Shown: positions 9,135-17,517, counted from the first letter of the stretch. The stretch: 64,000 nt of DNA from Amycolatopsis australiensis (GCF_900119165.1 NZ_FPJG01000006.1:3596001-3660000); one strand, 5' to 3'. The notes: a model not told the origin generated them from the sequence alone. A program made the numbers and translations.

Positions 9135-11111
9135 ATGCCGAAGAACAGGATCGGTGAGCCGGGCGAGCCGGAGGCGGTGAAGGGCGCGCCGCGGGGTAAG
9201 CGGGCGCGCGGGGTCGCCGGGGAGGATGCGACGGGTGCGGCGGCCGCCGGGGAAAGTGCGCGGAGAGGAGCGCGGGAGGGGGAGGCGGGCGCAGTTGCGC
9301 GGGATCGTGCAGGGGTCGCGGCTGGAGATGGCTCGGGAGTGGCCGCGGGGCCAGGTTCGGGCGGGGCTGCGGGGGCTGGGGCTGGGCGGGCCGCGGGGCC
9401 AGGTTCGGGCGGGGCTGCGGGGGCTGGGGCTGGGCGGGCCGCGGGGCCAGATTCGGGCGGGGCCGCGGGGCCAGGTTCGGGCGGGGCTGCGGCTGAGCGG
9501 CCTGCGCGAGCCGGTTCGGGCGCAGCTGCGTTGGGCGGTAGCGCGCGGGGAGCGGCGCGGGCCCGGTATGCAGGCGCGGCGGTGGGTGGTGCGGCCGCGA
9601 AGGCAGCCTCGCCCGCCGCCGGGCCGGGGGTGGCAGGCGGAGTGGCGGCCGGTGGGGTCGCCGTCGCCGCTGCGCCTGTCCTCATGCGGCCCCTTCCGCC
9701 GCCCAAGTCCGCCCTTGTCCCGATGCCGCCCGCCGTCCTTCCCGCCGCCGGGCTGGCCGGTGTCGCCGGGGCCCTGCTCGTGCCCGTCGATCGACCTGGG
9801 ATCGGGTGGGTGCTCGCCGGGCTGGCCGTTGCCGGGGCCGTTTTCGGGGCCGCTCGGCGTTCCGGGGCGACCGGGTCGTTCACCTGGCGCAGTGCCGGGT
9901 GGGCCTTCCTCGCCCTCGCGCTGCTCGGCATGGGTGCCGTGCGAGCCTCCGGGTGGCTTTTCGTCCTCTGCGTGCTCGGGGCCGTCGTCACCGGGTCGCT
10001 CGCCGTCGTCGGGGAACGGACCGTCCACTCCGTCTGCTACGACATGCTTGCCGTCCCCGTCGAGGCCCTGCGCTCGATCCCCTGGGCCGGGCGCGGCGTC
10101 GGACGGTTCGCCGCCCGGCGCGACGGTGTCGCCCGGCGGATCGCCCTCGCCGTCCTCGCCGCCGCCGCGCTCGTTGCCGTCTTCGTACCGCTGCTCGTCA
10201 GCGCCGACGCCGCCTTCGCCGCTGTCGTCAACGCTGTCATCCCCGATCTCGGTGTCGACGTCCTCGTGCGCTGGTGCTGCGTGTTCGCCGTCGTCGCGTT
10301 GGTCGTCGCCGGGTCGTGCTACTTCCTTGCCGCGCCACCGCGTCGCGCGTCGAACGACAGTCCGAAGAGGACGCGACACAGTCTGGAGTGGACGGTTCCG
10401 CTCGTCGTCCTGGTGCTGCTGTTCAGTGCCTTCGTCGGCGTACGGCTGGTGGTGCTGTTCGGCGGCACCGGATACGTCCTGCGCACCAGCGGCCTGACGT
10501 CCGCCGAGTACGCCCGCAGCGGCTTCTGGCAGCTGTGCGCGGTCACCGTCCTGACGCTGGCGATCGTCGCGGCGGCCCTGCGCTGGGCCCCGAACGCGGC
10601 CAAGGCCGACCGGCTCCGGCAGCGCGTCCTGCTCGGGGCGCTGAGCGCGCTGAGCCTGGTGCTCGTCGGCTCGGCACTGAGTCGCATGTGGACATACCAG
10701 GAGGCGTACGGCTTCACGGTCCTGCGGCTGCTCGTCGAGGTCTGCGAACTGTGGTTCGGCGCGGTCTTCGTGCTGGTCCTCGGGTCACTGGTCAAGCTGC
10801 GCCCGGCATGGCTGCCCCGGGCGGCGATCGGCACGGCCGCCGCGGCGCTGCTGACGCTGGCCGTCCTCGACCCCGAACGTCTCATCGCCGACGCCAACCT
10901 CGACCGCGCGGCCGGCGGCAAGCCCCTGGACGCGCACTACCTCGCCGGCTTCTCGGCCGACGTCGTCCCGGTGGTGTCGGCCCGGCTGCCGGAACCGCTG
11001 CGGACGTGCGTGCTGCGCGAAGTCCTGGCCACCGACACCCCGGACGGCTGGCCGGCCTGGAACCTGAGCCGCGCGACAGCCCGCGAGGTGACGCTCGGTC
11101 AGTGCGGCTGA
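9135..11111 (+). CDS. DUF4153/DUF4173-type polytopic membrane protein with repeat-rich N-terminus
   Basis: About 658 residues. The first 190 or so are Ala/Gly/Arg-rich and contain 16-residue repeats encoded by the 48-bp tandem repeat at 9345. Some ten to twelve membrane helices follow (AVLPAAGLAGVAGALLVPV, IALAVLAAAALVAVFVPLL and others). The motif VPLLVSADAAFAAVV and an extracytoplasmic C-terminal tail match actinobacterial DUF4153/DUF4173 proteins, which often lie beside two-component systems as here. The start is uncertain: ATG 9135 (MPKNRIG) has a weak GGTGGAG site, and a start in the later proline-rich segment (MRPLPPPKS, about 9684) would remove the repeats. Function is unknown. Confidence 0.7.
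   Translation: MPKNRIGEPGEPEAVKGAPRGKRARGVAGEDATGAAAAGESARRGAREGEAGAVARDRAGVAAGDGSGVAAGPGSGGAAGAGAGRAAGPGSGGAAGAGAGRAAGPDSGGAAGPGSGGAAAERPARAGSGAAALGGSARGAARARYAGAAVGGAAAKAASPAAGPGVAGGVAAGGVAVAAAPVLMRPLPPPKSALVPMPPAVLPAAGLAGVAGALLVPVDRPGIGWVLAGLAVAGAVFGAARRSGATGSFTWRSAGWAFLALALLGMGAVRASGWLFVLCVLGAVVTGSLAVVGERTVHSVCYDMLAVPVEALRSIPWAGRGVGRFAARRDGVARRIALAVLAAAALVAVFVPLLVSADAAFAAVVNAVIPDLGVDVLVRWCCVFAVVALVVAGSCYFLAAPPRRASNDSPKRTRHSLEWTVPLVVLVLLFSAFVGVRLVVLFGGTGYVLRTSGLTSAEYARSGFWQLCAVTVLTLAIVAAALRWAPNAAKADRLRQRVLLGALSALSLVLVGSALSRMWTYQEAYGFTVLRLLVEVCELWFGAVFVLVLGSLVKLRPAWLPRAAIGTAAAALLTLAVLDPERLIADANLDRAAGGKPLDAHYLAGFSADVVPVVSARLPEPLRTCVLREVLATDTPDGWPAWNLSRATAREVTLGQCG
9345..9492 (+). repeat. 48-bp in-frame tandem repeat
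   Basis: Two identical 48-bp units (9345-9392, 9393-9440) are followed by shortened units of 24 and 28 bases (9441-9464, 9465-9492). The unit is itself two related 24-bp halves. Each full unit encodes 16 residues of Ala/Gly/Ser/Pro, so copy-number change keeps the reading frame. Confidence 0.85.
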
Positions 11112-11146
11112 ACCGAACCGCCGGCAGCCCCGTGATTACGGGTTAC

Positions 11147-11191
11147 GCGGAAGCCGCCGGACCGTCGTGGGGGCGGCCCGTCGGCTTCCGC
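11147..11191. terminator. Hairpin between convergent genes
   Basis: GCGGAAGCCG (11147-11156) and CGGCTTCCGC (11182-11191) form a perfect 10-bp stem in the 91-base gap between two converging genes. It lacks a T tract on either side, so a bidirectional terminator role is likely but not proven. Confidence 0.5.
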
Positions 11192-11202
11192 GCACAACCG
11201 CG

Positions 11203-11565
11203 TCAGAAGCCGAAGACGCCGTCCGAATCGCGGTCCGCCGCGCAGTGGTTGGGGTATGTCGTGCGGTACGACACCGGCTTTCCGCGCCACGTGCCGGCCG
11301 CCGTCACGTCCACCGGCGCGTAGATCAGCGTGCACGCCTGGTGGCGGGCGTTGATCCGGGAGAAGTCGCCGTCGACGCCGTCGAGCACCGCGCACGCCTT
11401 GTCCCGGTGGGGGTGCGTGCCGCCGGGCGGGTCGCAGGTCAGGACCACCGCGCCGATGTGGTTGGCGGTGTCGTGGCTCGTCAGCTGCAGCGTCGACGCC
11501 GGCGGCTGCGCGGGCGCCAGGCAGCTCAAGCTCATCAGGCAGGCGGCGAAGGGAAGGATGGCCAT
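11203..11565 (-). CDS. Secreted subtilisin-inhibitor-like (SSI) protein
   Basis: A 120-residue precursor with a short signal peptide (MAILPFAACLMSLSCLAPAQ), then the Streptomyces subtilisin inhibitor fold. Diagnostic pieces are LTCDPPGGTHPHRDKACAVLD, a Cys followed by the reactive loop, IYAPVDVTAAGTWRG, and the C-terminal NHCAADRDSDGVFGF. All four cysteines for the two family disulfides are present. By alignment with SSI (C-P-M-V-Y-D-P-V) the P1 residue here is Leu in CTLIYAPV, favouring subtilisin- or chymotrypsin-like proteases. The ATG at 11565 follows the PucR stop by 28 bases; an upstream in-frame start would overlap that gene and spoil the signal peptide. Confidence 0.88.
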   Translation of the reverse strand: MAILPFAACLMSLSCLAPAQPPASTLQLTSHDTANHIGAVVLTCDPPGGTHPHRDKACAVLDGVDGDFSRINARHQACTLIYAPVDVTAAGTWRGKPVSYRTTYPNHCAADRDSDGVFGF

Positions 11566-11593
11566 ATCGGTTCCATCGGCAGCCCGGGGGCGA

Positions 11594-13228
11594 TCACTGT
11601 GCTCCACGTCCGGGTGAGTCTTCGTCGCTCGGCCGGGTGAGGTCCCAGGCGAGCAGGGCGACGTAGAGCGAGAGCATCGATTCCGGGTCCTCCAGCCGGA
11701 CGCCGAGGACCTGCTCGATGCGGGCGAGCTGCTGGTAGTACGCCGTCCGGGACGTGTGTGCCGCCGCGGCCGCCGCCGACTTGTTGCCGCCCTGCTCGCA
11801 GTAGTGCCGCAACGCCTGGACCAGGCGGCTGCCGGACGCCGCGTCGCGCTGCAGCAGCGGGCCCAGCTCGCGCCGGGCGAACGCCGTCACGCGCTCGTCG
11901 CCCGAAAGCAGGTGCAGCAGACCGCGGAGGCGGACGTCGGACAGGCGGTGCAGGACCCGCTCGGAACCGGTGCCCAGCGCCGCCGCCGCGACCTGGGTGG
12001 CCTCCAGCAGCGTCCGGCCCGCGTCGGACGGCGACAGCACCGTCGTCCCGACCGCCAGCACGCCGGGCGCGCTGCTCCGCGCCTCGTGGACGTCGGTGGC
12101 GAGGCGGTGCAGCACCGCGTCGGCGTTCGCCTCCGGTGACAGCGCCAGCAGCGCCCGGACGCTGAGCTCGTCCGTGGCGACCAGCGCCGACACCTTCGCG
12201 CGGCGCGCCGCCAGCACCGTCGCTTCGGCCAGCTCGCGCAGCACCGGCGGCGTGGACAACGCCGGCCGGCCGCCGGTCAGCCGCGGACGCACCGCCAAGC
12301 CGACCAGCTGCCGCCCGGTGAGCGGCACGGCCAGCGCCGAAGCCCGCGCCAGCAGCTCCGCCGACGGCGCCGGCGAAGCGAGCAGCTCGGTCAGCACCGC
12401 GCGGTGGGCCTGCCGCTCCAGGCCGTCGGAGTCCTTGGCGACCAGCCGGTGCACGGCCAGCGCCGACGCCGCCCGCTCGGCCACCACCCGGTGCCGGTGC
12501 GGCGGCTGGTCGGCGCAGACGACGACCAGCCGTCCCCAGTCGTGGCCGCGGGCGCCGACGACGGTCACCAGCCAGCCCGAACCCGGGTGGTAGCCGGTCC
12601 GCTCGCCGACCTGGACCACGCGCGAGCGGGCCGGCCAGCCGGCGAGCAGCTCGGCCGGGTCGGTGCCCGCCGCGTCGTAGGCGAGCACCTCGTGCGAGAG
12701 CGTCTCCAGCACCACCGGCTGCTCGGTGAGCCGGGCGACCTCGCCCAGCACCACGCCGGGTTCGGCGCCCGCGACCGTCAGCGCGGTGAACGTCTCGTGC
12801 ACCCGCTCGGCGGCACGCAGCTCCGCGACCTGCGCGTCGACGATCTGGCCGTTCACCGCCTCGGTGACGCTCACGTACCGGGTCTCCCGCGACAGCGTGA
12901 CCAGGGGCAGGCCGTGCTCCTCGGCCGCCTCGACCAGCGCGGCGGGCAGCTTGTCGCTCCAGTGCCGGACCAGCTCGATCACCAGGCCCGCCGCGCCGAC
13001 CCCGGCCAGGTCGGCGACGTAGCGGGCCAGCGCCGGGCCGTCGTCGGGCAGCGCGACGCCGGTGGTGAGCACCAGCTCGCCGCCGCGCAGCAGGTGCGCG
13101 ATGTCGGCGACCTCGGCGACGTGCGCCCAGCGCACCGGCGCGTCCAGCCCGGCCGAGCCCGCGACGACGTGCGGGCGGCCCTGGCGCAGCACCGGCAGCG
13201 CGAGCACCTCGGCGACGGTCGGGTACAT
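11594..13228 (-). CDS. PucR-family transcriptional regulator
   Basis: The 544-residue protein begins with the purine-catabolism (PucR) ligand domain (MYPTVAEVLALPVLRQGRPHVVAG, GGELVLTTGVALPDD). A GGDEF-like middle region follows, and the protein ends in the PucR-type helix-turn-helix (LVQALRHYCEQGGNKSAAAAAAHTSRTAYYQQLARIEQVLGV). Such regulators respond to nitrogenous metabolites and often control divergent catabolic genes. Here the divergent gene is the mmsA-type dehydrogenase, and a TGTACGG/CCGTACA inverted repeat lies in the 134-bp space between them. It may also act on the pyrimidine operon six kilobases away; that is inference. Confidence 0.9.
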   Translation of the reverse strand: MYPTVAEVLALPVLRQGRPHVVAGSAGLDAPVRWAHVAEVADIAHLLRGGELVLTTGVALPDDGPALARYVADLAGVGAAGLVIELVRHWSDKLPAALVEAAEEHGLPLVTLSRETRYVSVTEAVNGQIVDAQVAELRAAERVHETFTALTVAGAEPGVVLGEVARLTEQPVVLETLSHEVLAYDAAGTDPAELLAGWPARSRVVQVGERTGYHPGSGWLVTVVGARGHDWGRLVVVCADQPPHRHRVVAERAASALAVHRLVAKDSDGLERQAHRAVLTELLASPAPSAELLARASALAVPLTGRQLVGLAVRPRLTGGRPALSTPPVLRELAEATVLAARRAKVSALVATDELSVRALLALSPEANADAVLHRLATDVHEARSSAPGVLAVGTTVLSPSDAGRTLLEATQVAAAALGTGSERVLHRLSDVRLRGLLHLLSGDERVTAFARRELGPLLQRDAASGSRLVQALRHYCEQGGNKSAAAAAAHTSRTAYYQQLARIEQVLGVRLEDPESMLSLYVALLAWDLTRPSDEDSPGRGAQ

Positions 13229-13260
13229 GGCTCCTCGCGGTGTGTTCGGCAGGGACAGAC

Positions 13261-13288
13261 TGTACGGCCGGGACAGCGAGTCCGTACA
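13261..13288. promoter_or_regulatory. Candidate PucR operator TGTACGG-N14-CCGTACA
   Basis: A perfect 7-bp inverted repeat with 14 bases between the arms (13261-13267 and 13282-13288) lies midway between the divergent pucR-like and mmsA-like genes. Arm spacing of two helical turns centre to centre fits a dimeric regulator. Binding is inferred. Confidence 0.45.
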
Positions 13289-13362
13289 CGTTGCCGATGG
13301 CGTTGGCGTGGCGCCCGCCCGGAGACTCGGGGGGACGTTGCCGGAGTGAAGGAGTGCCTGCC

Positions 13363-14853
13363 GTGACCGACCGCATCAGCCACTGGATCGACGGCAAGCC
13401 GTTCACCGGGACCGCCGGGCGGACCGGCGAGGTGTTCGACCCCGCCACCGGCGAGGTCCGCGCGCACGTCGACTTCGCCGGTGAGGCCGAGGTCGACCAG
13501 GCCGTCGCCGCGGCCAAGGCGGCGCTGCCGGGCTGGCGCGGGACGTCGCTGGCCGGGCGGACGCGGGTGCTGTTCGCCTTCCGGGAGCTGCTGTCCGCGC
13601 GCAAGCACGAGCTGGCGAAGATCATCACCAGCGAGCACGGCAAGGTCGAGTCCGACGCGGCGGGGGAGATCGCCCGCGCGATCGAGAACGTCGAGTACGC
13701 GTGCGGCGCCCCGCAGCTGCTGAAGGGCGGGTTCAGCGAGAACGCCTCCACCGGCGTCGACGTCCACTCGATCGCGCAGCCGCTCGGCGTGGTCGGCGTG
13801 ATCTCGCCGTTCAACTTCCCGGCCATGGTGCCGCTGTGGTTCGTCCCCAACGCGCTGGCCTGCGGCAACACCGTCGTGCTCAAGCCGAGCGAGAAGGACC
13901 CGTCGGCGGCGGTGTTCATCGCGGAGCTGTTCGCCGAGGCCGGGCTGCCCGCCGGCGCGCTCAACGTGCTGCACGGCGACAAGGAAGCCGTGGACGGGCT
14001 GCTGGCGCACGCCGACGTGAAGGCGATCTCGTTCGTCGGGTCGACGCCGATCGCGCGCTACGTCTACGAAACCGGCACCCGGCACGGCAAGCGCGTGCAG
14101 GCGCTCGGCGGCGCGAAGAACCACATGGTCGTGCTGCCGGACGCCGACCTCGACCTCGCCGCGGACGCGGCGGTGTCGGCCGGGTTCGGCTCGGCGGGGG
14201 AGCGCTGCATGGCGGTTTCGGTCGTCGTGGCCGTCGACCCGGTCGGCGACGAGCTGGTCGCGAAGATCACCGAGCGGATGGGCAGGCTGCGCGTCGGCGA
14301 CGGCCGCGACCCCGAGTCGGAGATGGGCCCGCTGGTCACCAAGGCGCACCACGCGCGCGTGTCGTCGTATGTGGACGCCGGGGTCCGGGAGGGCGCGTCG
14401 CTGGTGGTCGACGGGCGCGGCATCGACGTGCCGGGCGACGGGTTCTGGCTCGGCCCGACGCTGTTCGACCACGTCCGCCCGGAGATGTCGATCTACACCG
14501 ACGAGATCTTCGGCCCGGTGCTGTCGGTGGCGCGCACGGCGTCCTACGACGACGCGCTGGAGCTGGTCAACGCCAACCCGTACGGCAACGGCGTGGCGAT
14601 CTTCACCGGCGACGGCGCGGCCGCGCGGCGGTTCTCCAGCGACGTCGAGGTCGGGATGGTCGGGGTGAACGTCCCGATCCCGGTCCCGGTGGGCTACTAC
14701 TCCTTCGGCGGCTGGAAGGACTCGCTGTTCGGCGACAGCCACGCGTACGGGCCCGAGGGCTTCCACTTCTTCACGCGGACGAAGGTGGTCACGTCGCGGT
14801 GGCCGGACCGCTCGCACGCCGGGGTCAACCTGGGCTTCCCGCGCAACTCCTAG
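13363..14853 (+). CDS. mmsA: CoA-acylating methylmalonate-semialdehyde dehydrogenase
   Basis: This 496-residue aldehyde dehydrogenase converts methylmalonate or malonate semialdehyde plus CoA to propionyl- or acetyl-CoA. Visible residues are Asn in ISPFNFPAMVPLW, the nucleotide-binding KPSEKDPS and FVGSTPIARYVYE, and catalytic Cys in SAGERCMAVS (about 285). The Glu of ordinary ALDHs is missing: the block reads ALGGAKNHMVV, as in the CoA-dependent MmsA group. The GTG at 13363 is chosen because a GAAGGAG site lies just upstream and VTDRISHWIDGK is the family start. With the hydantoinase/ureidopropionase operon nearby it could use malonate semialdehyde derived from beta-alanine. Confidence 0.92.
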   Translation: MTDRISHWIDGKPFTGTAGRTGEVFDPATGEVRAHVDFAGEAEVDQAVAAAKAALPGWRGTSLAGRTRVLFAFRELLSARKHELAKIITSEHGKVESDAAGEIARAIENVEYACGAPQLLKGGFSENASTGVDVHSIAQPLGVVGVISPFNFPAMVPLWFVPNALACGNTVVLKPSEKDPSAAVFIAELFAEAGLPAGALNVLHGDKEAVDGLLAHADVKAISFVGSTPIARYVYETGTRHGKRVQALGGAKNHMVVLPDADLDLAADAAVSAGFGSAGERCMAVSVVVAVDPVGDELVAKITERMGRLRVGDGRDPESEMGPLVTKAHHARVSSYVDAGVREGASLVVDGRGIDVPGDGFWLGPTLFDHVRPEMSIYTDEIFGPVLSVARTASYDDALELVNANPYGNGVAIFTGDGAAARRFSSDVEVGMVGVNVPIPVPVGYYSFGGWKDSLFGDSHAYGPEGFHFFTRTKVVTSRWPDRSHAGVNLGFPRNS

Positions 14854-14855
14854 CC

Positions 14856-15392
14856 TCAGGCGGGCAGGACGTTGATCAGCAGCTTGCTCCGCGGGGTGAG
14901 GTAGACGGTGTTGTTCCGCTCGGCCTGGATCCGCTCCCGCAGCCCGGAGAGCCGGTAGAGCCGGAACTCCTTGCCGCCCGCCACGAGGAAGTACTGCTCG
15001 TTCAGGCCCTTGCTGAGCCGGGTGCGCAGCACGATCGGGTACGCGCGGTCGGGGCGCTGCCTGCCGAAGTCGTGCGTCCAGCCGGTGATCGCGACCAGCC
15101 TGCCCTCCCGCACGTCGGCGAGCCGTCGCCCGCAGACGAACGCGAGCCAGCAGGCCAGGGCCAGGATCGGGACCGCCGGGCCGAGCGCCGCGACCAGGGA
15201 GGCCGCGGCCAGGCCGGCGCCGAACCGGGTCTCGAGGCTCGTGACCGGCAGGGCCACGGCCGTGACCAGCCCGGCGGCCGCGAGGACCGCGGCCAGCCAG
15301 AACGTGCCGTCGAGCACCTGCCCCCGCTGCGACGGGTGGAGCCGGCCCTGCCGGTTGGCCAGCTCCACCTCCGCCCGCTCCGCCGTGGTCAC
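14856..15392 (-). CDS. Membrane protein of unknown function in WXG100-like cassette
   Basis: 178 residues beginning VTTAERAEVELANRQGRLHPSQRG. Two hydrophobic helices (about 32-52 and 66-92) are followed by a soluble, basic C-terminal domain of about 85 residues (VREGRLVAITGWTHDFG, FLVAGGKEFRLYRLSG, NNTVYLTPRSKLLINV). The GTG start overlaps the stop of the upstream gene by three to four bases (GTGA), so it is the last gene of the four-gene cassette starting at 17318. No family is recognised. It may anchor or assist export of the upstream proteins; this is only inferred from gene order. Confidence 0.75.
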   Translation of the reverse strand: MTTAERAEVELANRQGRLHPSQRGQVLDGTFWLAAVLAAAGLVTAVALPVTSLETRFGAGLAAASLVAALGPAVPILALACWLAFVCGRRLADVREGRLVAITGWTHDFGRQRPDRAYPIVLRTRLSKGLNEQYFLVAGGKEFRLYRLSGLRERIQAERNNTVYLTPRSKLLINVLPA

Positions 15393-16594
15393 TCGCCTTC
15401 GCCCTCCGGGTGTTCCTTCTCGTAAGCTTCCCGGGTTTCGTGGTAGCGGTCGAACTGCTCGTTCTCCTGCCGGCGCGCCTCGGCGCCCACACCCACGCCG
15501 TCGGCGAGGTTGAACCCGGGCACGCCGTCGCCTTCGCGCCACTGCTTCTGGCTGAGGAAGCTGCGGCCGTCGTCGGACAGCCGGTCGCCGAGGCCCTCGA
15601 CCTTCTCCCGGCCGGGCACGTGCTCCTTCGCCGCGTCGCTCCACCGCTCGGCCGTCTCGGCGGCGGAGTCCGCCTCCCGGCCCGCCTGCTTCAGCTCACC
15701 GGCCTTCCGCTCGATGTTCGCCGCCGTCTCGACGCTGCGGTCCACGATCCGGTCAGCCGCCTTCCCGGCCTTCTTCAGCGCGTTCGCCGCGCCTTCGAGG
15801 GCCGCCTTCGACTTGCCGGCCCCCTTCGCGAGGCTCTCCAGCTTCTCGACGACCTTCGCGATCCGCGTGCTGATCTTCTCCGCGAGCACCCCGCCCTCGA
15901 CGACCGTGTCGGCGATGAAGGCCGCGATCGTCCCGCCGAAGGTGCACCAAGACGCGGCGAGCGCGGCCAGCGCCTTGACGATCAGCTCGCCCACGAACGA
16001 CGAGATCATGTCGCGGATCAGCCCGCGTTCGGTGCCGACCAGCGCGGCGCCGATGTTCATGGCGGTCGACGCGCCCTCGGCGTGCGACGCGGCACCGCGC
16101 AGGACGCCGACGTAGCTCTCGGCCGTCTTCTGGTACGCCTCGGCCGACCCGCAGTCGCTGAAGGACTGCTGGACCTGCTTCGCCCGCTGCTCGTACTGCT
16201 CGGCCGTCGCGGTGAGCTGCTTCGCGATGTTCGTCCAGGTCACGGCCTTGGCGGTGATCGCCTCGGGCTTGCCGGCGAGCTTGTCGAGGCCGTCCTTGAG
16301 GAAGCTGATGTGCTCGATCAGCCAGCCGACCCCGGCACTGGCCAGCGTGCCGAGCGGGTCCATCGCCGCGCCGAGCAGGTCGAGGGCGTCGGTGCCGACG
16401 TCCATGGCGAAGTTGCCCCAGTCGCCGTTGCGGGCGTCGGTGAGCGTGGCCGCGGCGTCGTTGAAGATCCCGGCGCCGCCGGTCTGGGCGTTGAGGTTGT
16501 CCGGCTCGCCCTTCGAGCCGTCACCCATGCCGCTCCAGAAGCCGCCCGGCGACTCGGCGGTCGCGACCAGCGGGTTCTCCTGCGTCTCGGTCAT
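15389..16594 (-). CDS. Large WXG100/LXG-like type VII secretion-associated protein
   Basis: 401 residues. The N-terminal region (MTETQENPLVATAESPGGFWSGMGDG) leads into a helical domain with WTNIAKQLTATAEQYEQRAKQ and SESYVGVLRG-like segments, similar to ESX substrates and LXG-type carriers. A hydrophobic pair of helices (about 195-245) and a long Lys/Ala/Glu-rich coiled coil (about 250-330) follow. The tail is charged (GFNLADGVGVGAEARRQENEQFDRYHE) and carries no toxin motif I can name. ATG 16594 overlaps the TGA of the WXG100-like gene (ATGA), so the two are translated together and probably pair as proteins. Function unknown. Confidence 0.7.
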   Translation of the reverse strand: MTETQENPLVATAESPGGFWSGMGDGSKGEPDNLNAQTGGAGIFNDAAATLTDARNGDWGNFAMDVGTDALDLLGAAMDPLGTLASAGVGWLIEHISFLKDGLDKLAGKPEAITAKAVTWTNIAKQLTATAEQYEQRAKQVQQSFSDCGSAEAYQKTAESYVGVLRGAASHAEGASTAMNIGAALVGTERGLIRDMISSFVGELIVKALAALAASWCTFGGTIAAFIADTVVEGGVLAEKISTRIAKVVEKLESLAKGAGKSKAALEGAANALKKAGKAADRIVDRSVETAANIERKAGELKQAGREADSAAETAERWSDAAKEHVPGREKVEGLGDRLSDDGRSFLSQKQWREGDGVPGFNLADGVGVGAEARRQENEQFDRYHETREAYEKEHPEGEGE

Positions 16595-16908
16595 GCGGGC
16601 AGCTCCTTGCCGATGCCTTCGATCAGGGACTTCGTGGCCTGCTCGTGCTCGCGGAACGCGGTGTGCGCGGTCCGTACCCGGTCGGCCACCTCGTGCCCGG
16701 CCTCGACGGCCGCGGCGAGGAAGCTGTCGGCGGTGGCCAGCCACGCCTGGATCGGGATCGCGAACACCTGCCCGACCAGCCCGAACGCGTCGAAGTCGAG
16801 CGCCTGCGCGGTGCCCGCGGCGTCGAGCGCCTGCTGCACCTTGTCCGCGATCTCCCGGATCTCGCCCTCGTGCCCGCCGAGGACGTCGAAGTCGACCTTC
16901 ATCGCCAT
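16591..16908 (-). CDS. WXG100-like small helical protein
   Basis: 105 residues (MAMKVDFDVLGGHEGEIREIADKV...), predicted as a helical hairpin of about 100 residues like WXG100/ESAT-6 proteins. The turn motif is not a canonical WxG (the centre reads IQAWLATADSFLAA). The C-terminal part (VADRVRTAHTAFREHEQATKSLIEGIG) matches partners of actinobacterial type VII substrates. The ATG at 16908 is chosen for its TGATG overlap with the upstream YbaB-like gene; a GTG three bases earlier is also possible. It probably forms a heterodimer with the 401-residue protein encoded next. Confidence 0.7.
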   Translation of the reverse strand: MAMKVDFDVLGGHEGEIREIADKVQQALDAAGTAQALDFDAFGLVGQVFAIPIQAWLATADSFLAAAVEAGHEVADRVRTAHTAFREHEQATKSLIEGIGKELPA

Positions 16909-17318
16909 CACAGCCCCCGGCGCAGGATCGGGCCGCCGAAATCGTCGTCGGACGGCGGTTTCCGGCGCGGTTCCCCGGCCGGCGATTCGGGCGCCGGGAT
17001 CTGTTCCCGCAGGAATGACATCGCCGCGCTGTCGTCGCCGATCACCGGCGCCATGACGCTGGTCAGCTGCTGGGCCGCGTCGATCTGCGCGCGGCGGGCC
17101 GCGGCCAGGACCGCCTCCGCCAGCCGGGTCCGCGGCAGCTCGTCCGCGCGCGGCCCGAAGCTGAGTTCCTGCAGCGCACCGCTGGTGTTGACGGTCACCG
17201 TGACGGCGCCGTCGGGGCTCGTGGCGGTCGCGGAGAGGTGCTGCAGCCGCGCCTTGGCCTCGGCCGCGCGCCGGACGATTTCGGGCATTTCCGCCGAAGC
17301 GGGATCAATTCGGTTCAC
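16908..17318 (-). CDS. YbaB/EbfC-family protein
   Basis: 136 residues. The fold signature is a long first helix (MPEIVRRAAEAKARLQHLSAT), two strands (GAVTVTVNTSGALQELSFGPRADEL) and a last helix (TRLAEAVLAAARRAQIDAAQQL), followed by a disordered proline-rich tail. YbaB/EbfC proteins bind DNA as nucleoid-associated dimers, but actinobacterial paralogues next to WXG100 genes are a distinct recurrent group whose role is unclear. First gene of the cassette; GTG start with only a weak ribosome site. Confidence 0.75.
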   Translation of the reverse strand: MNRIDPASAEMPEIVRRAAEAKARLQHLSATATSPDGAVTVTVNTSGALQELSFGPRADELPRTRLAEAVLAAARRAQIDAAQQLTSVMAPVIGDDSAAMSFLREQIPAPESPAGEPRRKPPSDDDFGGPILRRGL

Positions 17319-17517
17319 GGCGACCTCGGAAGTCGGGGGAAGGGACGCGGATCAGAGGGAGGAAACCGGTTTTCGGTTCCCCTTTCAAGTCGCGAAAACA
17401 ATGCATGGGGATCCATTTGCGTGCCCTTTACCCGCCGCGCGCGGCCCGCGTTGAGCGCAACCGGCTCAGGCTTCCGTAAACTCGGGGTGGGCAGCGAGCG
17501 AGGTAGGTGAGGAACCG

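Noticed and set aside
9345..9492. Possible CRISPR array
   Set aside because: Repeat units are contiguous without spacers and lie in frame in a gene. No cas genes or spaced repeats were seen anywhere in the window.
8057..9991. 644-codon minus-strand open frame opposite the kinase and DUF4153 gene, with PEPGPAA-type repeats
   Set aside because: The repeats are the complement of the 48-bp coding repeat; the frame is antisense to a certain kinase gene.
17319..17517. CIRCE operator upstream of hrcA
   Set aside because: No TTAGCACTC/GAGTGCTAA-type inverted repeat is visible in this gap.
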